The notes below the pieces were generated by a model. That model was not told the DNA's origin. It searched no databases and saw nothing but the letters and a program-made list of their open reading frames with translations. The position numbers and the translations under genes are program-made. From Leptolyngbyaceae cyanobacterium C42_A2020_001 (GTDB taxonomy: Bacteria > Cyanobacteriota > Cyanobacteriia > Leptolyngbyales > Leptolyngbyaceae), in contig JACYLN010000141.1 of NCBI GenBank assembly GCA_015272515.1, positions 28,338-92,337 of the forward strand: 64,000 nt of DNA. The letters are read 5' to 3'. This document shows positions 59,301 to 64,000 of the stretch, in pieces. Each line of letters starts with the position of its first letter. The stretch's first letter is position 1.

Positions 59301-59977
59301 CGCTGCGTTGCCGAATCAAATTCGCGAATCTGGTCTAGCTCATCACCAAACAACTCCAACCGCACAGGCAATTCCGACGCAACTGGAAACACATCCACAA
59401 TGTCTCCCCGACGGCTCCACTGTCCCTCCATTTCTACCAGTGGCACTCGCTCATAACCCAGCCGCGCCAGTTCTTCACCCAGCTTGCCCAGGTTCAGTTC
59501 CATTCCCTTCTTCAGCGTCAGGCAGTAATCTTGCAGCGCTTCCACGGGTGGCAGATGGGGTTGCAGCGATCGCTCCGTCGCCACAATCGCAATCGAACTG
59601 CTGTTCTCCTGTCTCCTGTCTCCCGTCTCCTGTCTTCTAATCTCCAGCAAATCTGCCAACACCTGCAATTGCCCCCAGATAATTTCTGCCTCTGGGTCAA
59701 ATGGCTCGTAGGGCGACGATTCAGATGTGGGGTAAAAACTGACCGTTTGCCAGCCCATTGCTTCCAGTTGAGCACTCCAGCGTCCTGCCTCTTCCAAAGT
59801 GGCAGTCACTACCAGGAGTGGACGAGATTGCACCTGCGCCAGGGCCGAACTCACCAACCCTTTTGGCAACCGTGCCACACCTGTCAACTTCAAGCATTTC
59901 TGCTGCTGAAGTTTGTTGAGTAGCTCTGTGGTGAGGGGCGATCGCCCCAGTGCCCGCGCGATCGAGGAAAACGCCAT
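56393..59977 (-). CDS. mfd: Transcription-repair coupling factor Mfd
   Basis: 1194 residues, full length. The order is the UvrB-homology region, the RNA-polymerase-interacting domain ([20 protein letters not shown]), the helicase with Walker [16 protein letters not shown] and DEEQRFG, motif [14 protein letters not shown] and the second RecA-like domain ([16 protein letters not shown]), and then the C-terminal D7 domain. It displaces stalled RNA polymerase at DNA lesions and recruits UvrA. Two non-conserved, low-complexity stretches interrupt the N-terminal part (see separate notes). They lie in loops and keep the frame. Confidence 0.95.
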   Translation of the reverse strand: MAFSSIARALGRSPLTTELLNKLQQQKCLKLTGVARLPKGLVSSALAQVQSRPLLVVTATLEEAGRWSAQLEAMGWQTVSFYPTSESSPYEPFDPEAEIIWGQLQVLADLLEIRRQETGDRRQENSSSIAIVATERSLQPHLPPVEALQDYCLTLKKGMELNLGKLGEELARLGYERVPLVEMEGQWSRRGDIVDVFPVASELPVRLELFGDELDQIREFDSATQRSLDRIEQLVITPTSYAPIIQSALTAAATEQVNAYLNPEAQELVEAGQSLEGSRRFLGFAFEQPASLLDYLPEDTLVAIDEPEQCQAHGDRWFEHAEEHWQEVGNGLRRERLDGEARQNRSAERDSEKAPLPKVHRSFAESLAQVQAFECLHLTELAEVTTASNSGSINLASRPVPAIPHQFARLAETLRDERDRGFSIWLVSAQPSRSVALLQEHDCPAQFVPNPRDFLAIDKLQTQHVPVAVKYSGLAELEGFILPTFRLVVVTDREFFGQHTLATPSYIRKRRRAASKQIDPNKLEPGDYVVHRNHGIGKFIKLESLTINRETREYLVIQYADGLLRVAADQLSSLSRFRGVGEAPPELNKMSGKAWEKTKSKVRKAVKKVAVDLLQLYAQRAQQIGFSFPEDAPWQQEMEDSFPYQPTPDQLKATQDVKLDMQSDRPMDRLVCGDVGFGKTEVAIRAIFKAVTSGKQVALLAPTTILTQQHYHTLKERFAPYPIQVGLLNRFRTAQERKEILQRMKTGELDVVVGTHQLLGKGVEFRDLGLLVVDEEQRFGVNQKEKIKSLRTQVDVLTLSATPIPRTLYMALSGVREMSLITTPPPSRRPIKTHLAPYDPEVVRSAIRQELDRGGQVFYVVPRVEGIEEISARLREMVPNVRIAIAHGQMPEAELESTMLTFSEGEAEILVCTTIIESGLDIPRVNTILIEDANRFGLSQLYQLRGRVGRSGIQAHAWLFYPKGAQLTDTARQRLRAIQEFAQLGSGYQLAMRDMEIRGVGNLLGAEQSGQMEAIGFDLYVEMLEEAIGEIRGQEIPKVDDTQIDLNLTAFIPADYIPDLDQKMSAYRAIATANTKAELTQIAADLSDRYGTIPTATQQLLRIVELKQIGKKLGFSRIKPDGNQHVALETPMEEPAWNLLKANLPEHLHSRFVFTPGKVTVRGLGVLNADQQLDNLINWLGKMQGALPELATVS

Positions 59978-60010
59978 AAACCCTGTGTTTGAATCAGCAA
60001 AGTGATTAGT

Positions 60011-60117
60011 ATAGCCGTCGCCACGCGGAGTGTGGCAGAAGCAATCAGAAAGCCTACCCTAACTCAGCGTTTTAGCAACTTGTCATATCCTAAGCTTTCT
60101 GACCAAAGCGATATATC
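60011..60117. mobile_element. MITE-like palindromic element (copy B)
   Basis: Reads TATAGCCG at the left, then CAGAAAGCCTACCC in the middle, and TCCTAAGCTTTCTGACCAAAGC with ATATA at the right. The reverse complement of the element inside xisH (11457-11561) aligns over its whole length with similar ends. No coding sequence. It lies between mfd and the EF-G gene. Confidence 0.6.
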
Positions 60118-60186
60118 TTCACATTGTAGAAGTCTGCTGCCAGAGCCGTAATCAGTAAAAATCATCCGGCTGGGACTTCTAAACTC

Positions 60187-60216
60187 TTACACAGCACCGT
60201 CACAACCCTTTACAAT
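60187..60216 (+). promoter_or_regulatory. Candidate sigma-70 promoter of the EF-G gene
   Basis: TTACAC (-35, 60187-60192) and TACAAT (-10, 60211-60216) with an 18-bp spacer, giving an expected leader of about 145 nt to the ATG at 60369. Confidence 0.5.
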
Positions 60217-60368
60217 TAGAAATGATGTGCAGGCATTGCAATGGGTTTCATGACCCATTAAATTCTAAAGCTTGCCCGTCCTGGCGACGAAGGTTTATCT
60301 AACTCCCTCTGAGCCGCCTTAGAGGTAAACTCCCAACTGTTTGTCGCATTTAACCCTAGAGAGCAACT

Positions 60369-62453
<2,085 letters not shown>

Positions 62454-62466
62454 TCCTCTCCGTATC

Positions 62467-62510
62467 AAGCATCATGGGGGATTTGCACTTCGGTGACTCC
62501 CCCGATGCTT
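62467..62510 (+). terminator. Hairpin after the EF-G gene
   Basis: AAGCATC(AT)GGGGGA (62467-62481) pairs with TCCCCCGATGCTT (62498-62510) with a two-base bulge. Strong stem just after the stop; no long T-run. Confidence 0.6.
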
Positions 62511-62637
62511 AAGAAATTCATCTTAGTTAATTTTGTGCAAATGCCGCGATCGCACCGAGGCAATTCGGAAATTTGACCTGCTAGCTTGAAGATGCTGAAA
62601 AACTCTCATTAATTCAAGCGCACCTTTTCACCAAGCA

Positions 62638-63426
62638 ATGTCAGATCCGGTCTTTACGCTTCTACAGCAGGAACAGTCCCAAGATGCTGCCCCGTTTGCT
62701 CCTTCGGCACCTGCGATCAGTTGGGGAATTATTCTGTTATTTGTTGGGGTGTTAATTGGTCGGCGGATACGTCAACAACCGCCCGCATCCGAAAAAGGAC
62801 ATTCACCCCACCAGTTGACGTTTACACAAGCGTTGCAATGGGTCAGCTATGGCAAAGAACTGGAACGCAAAGAACAGTATGAAGCGGCGATCGCGGTGTA
62901 TGACAGGGGATTGAATCAGCACCCCAACGACTTTCGCCTGTGGCATGAGCGGGGTTTGGCATTGGCAAAACTGCAACGGTTTGAGCAAGCGTTGGAGAGT
63001 TTTAATCACGCTTACGCATTGCGACCTAATGACCGAGATTTAGCTCACGAACGGGGAGATACCCTGTTGCAACTAGAGCAGTTTGAACAGGCGATCGCCT
63101 CATTCGACCGATACTTAAAATACGATCCAGATAGCGCTCACATCCTAGCAGATCGGGGCTATGCGCTTTACCGGCTTGACCGCTACGAGGAAGCCCTGCG
63201 ATCGCTCAATCAGGTTCTCAAGGTTGAACGCCGCGATCGCTATTCGCTAATTCGAGCACATTATTACCAGATCGAATCTTTACGCCAGTTAGGTCAACTA
63301 GAAGCCGCGCTACATTCATCTCAGAACGCGATCGCGCAACATAGTGACGAGCATTTTGTAGCCCAACACCAAGCCATTCAGCAGCAAATTTCCCAAGCTA
63401 TTACAAATCAAGAGCAGCTAGATTAA
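62638..63426 (+). CDS. TPR-repeat protein with an N-terminal membrane helix
   Basis: 262 residues. A hydrophobic helix (about 26-45, AISWGIILLFVGVLIGRRI) anchors it, then at least five TPR units follow: YGKELERKEQYEAAIAVYDR, HERGLALAKLQRFEQALESF, RGDTLLQLEQFEQAIASFDR and RGYALYRLDRYEEALRSLNQ. It is probably a membrane-bound scaffold for protein-protein contacts. The residue pattern is ordinary; no partner is shown by neighbours. Confidence 0.85.
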   Translation: MSDPVFTLLQQEQSQDAAPFAPSAPAISWGIILLFVGVLIGRRIRQQPPASEKGHSPHQLTFTQALQWVSYGKELERKEQYEAAIAVYDRGLNQHPNDFRLWHERGLALAKLQRFEQALESFNHAYALRPNDRDLAHERGDTLLQLEQFEQAIASFDRYLKYDPDSAHILADRGYALYRLDRYEEALRSLNQVLKVERRDRYSLIRAHYYQIESLRQLGQLEAALHSSQNAIAQHSDEHFVAQHQAIQQQISQAITNQEQLD

Positions 63427-63485
63427 GACAATGAATGGAGCGATCGCAGCCTAATTTCTATTACTAAGTTCTCAAGGAAAAGTGG

Positions 63486-63950
63486 ATGGAAAGCTTTTTT
63501 TCATTTGTAGTAAGTACCACGGGCGTTGTCGTAGGTATTGTTGCAAAATCTCTTTGGGATAGGCTTTTAGCAAGACAAGAAGAACTGACTCGATTAAGAC
63601 GAAACAAGAAATTAGAAATTTTAGAAAAGCAGCTCAGTGAATTTTACTTACCCCTTTATATCAGGTTAGTAAAAGATAACTTGGTATGGATGAAAGTGTT
63701 TGAACAAACCGACAATCCACTTAGTTCAGAAGTGCGAAAAAACCTGGAGCTAAAGTTTATTCTTCCAAACCACGATGAAATTATGAAAATCATAGAAAGC
63801 AAAATTCACCTTGCACGAGCTGACCAACGTTTATCTGAGGAAATGTCAAAGTATATTCGCCATATCGCTGTTTACAAAGCTTTGAGAGAATCTGGTGTTT
63901 TTGACAAAGATCCGATTGCTTTTGGTGAGCCATTCCCAAAAGATTTTTTT
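63486..63950 (+). pseudogene. Hypothetical membrane-anchored protein, interrupted by an IS200-like element
   Basis: The first 155 or so residues are coherent: an N-terminal hydrophobic helix (SFVVSTTGVVVGIVAKSLW), a basic coiled coil (QEELTRLRRNKKLEILEKQL) and a helical remainder. The frame then continues into the left end of the IS at 63951 and stops at 63989, so the reading frame seems cut rather than naturally ended. I do not recognise the family. The rest of the gene would lie past the element, outside the window. Confidence 0.7.
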
Positions 63951-64000
63951 AATCTCTGCGGGTCAATTCCCCGCCGCTCTGCGGCGTAAAATGCAGAGAT
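63951..64000 (+). mobile_element. Left end of an IS200-like element, copy 2 (cut by window edge)
   Basis: Fifty bases starting AATCTCTGCGGGTCAATTCC and ending at the position just before the transposase ATG match the left end of the 38.5-39.1 kb element read from its minus strand, including the CGCCGC..GCGGCG hairpin, with about one mismatch. The transposase gene would begin just past the window edge. Same preceding TTTAA as copy 1. Confidence 0.85.

Overview
The window reads as chromosomal DNA of a cyanobacterium. The HIP1 palindrome GCGATCGC and close variants recur throughout. Several gene families are typical of or restricted to cyanobacteria: a SecD with pdhB upstream, DUF928, DUF1822, CHASE2-CHAT, XisH/XisI and small cyanobacterial unknowns. 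Intergenic regions are littered with short heptamer-like low-complexity repeats of the kind seen in filamentous cyanobacteria. A Leptolyngbya/Oscillatoria-like filamentous lineage is my inference; no rRNA or other marker here proves it.

Layout. 1-10.8 kb is mostly housekeeping and metabolism: partial secD, pdhB, a DprA-like protein, gloB, a ferrochelatase-family protein with a histidine-rich tail, a Ca2+/H+ antiporter, a GH57/DUF3536 glycosidase and a Rof-like protein. 10.8-12.2 kb is a repeat-rich decayed segment: a REP-like hairpin, fourteen 21-bp repeats, and an xisH gene broken by a small palindromic element and a frameshift, next to a short xisI. 12.3-17.7 kb holds an S1-domain protein, a Clp-fold protease, a DUF554 membrane protein, a DCC thiol protein and a K+-channel-like protein with two RCK domains. 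17.9-24.9 kb is regulatory: a STAND NTPase with TPRs, a DUF900 hydrolase and two tandem Ser/Thr kinases with membrane tails.

25-38 kb is a more AT-rich stress and signalling block: a PucR/CdaR-type regulator, three receiver-first histidine kinases, a stand-alone receiver, an SDR, a ferritin-like/hemerythrin protein, an M20 amidohydrolase, Dps and two GNATs. An IS200-type element (38.5-39.1 kb, transposase with an internal stop) separates it from an unexpected sugar phosphotransferase system at 39.2-44.2 kb, made of EIICB plus an EIIA-HPr-EI fusion. Together the two proteins hold every domain needed to take phosphate from PEP to an imported sugar.

44.3-53.2 kb, all on the minus strand, is the most system-like locus: a secreted serpin, then an apparent operon of a secreted CHAT protease-like protein, a sigma-70-type factor, DUF1822, a CHAT-CHASE2 membrane sensor and a secreted DUF928 protein. 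53.5-64 kb contains a toxin-antitoxin remnant, a GT39-type glycosyltransferase, a Uma2-family protein, mfd, a stand-alone EF-G and a TPR protein. The last gene is interrupted at the window edge by the left end of a second copy of the IS200-like element. In three genes (the sigma factor, the glycosyltransferase and mfd) low-complexity repeats are inserted in frame. I saw no rRNA, tRNA or CRISPR array.
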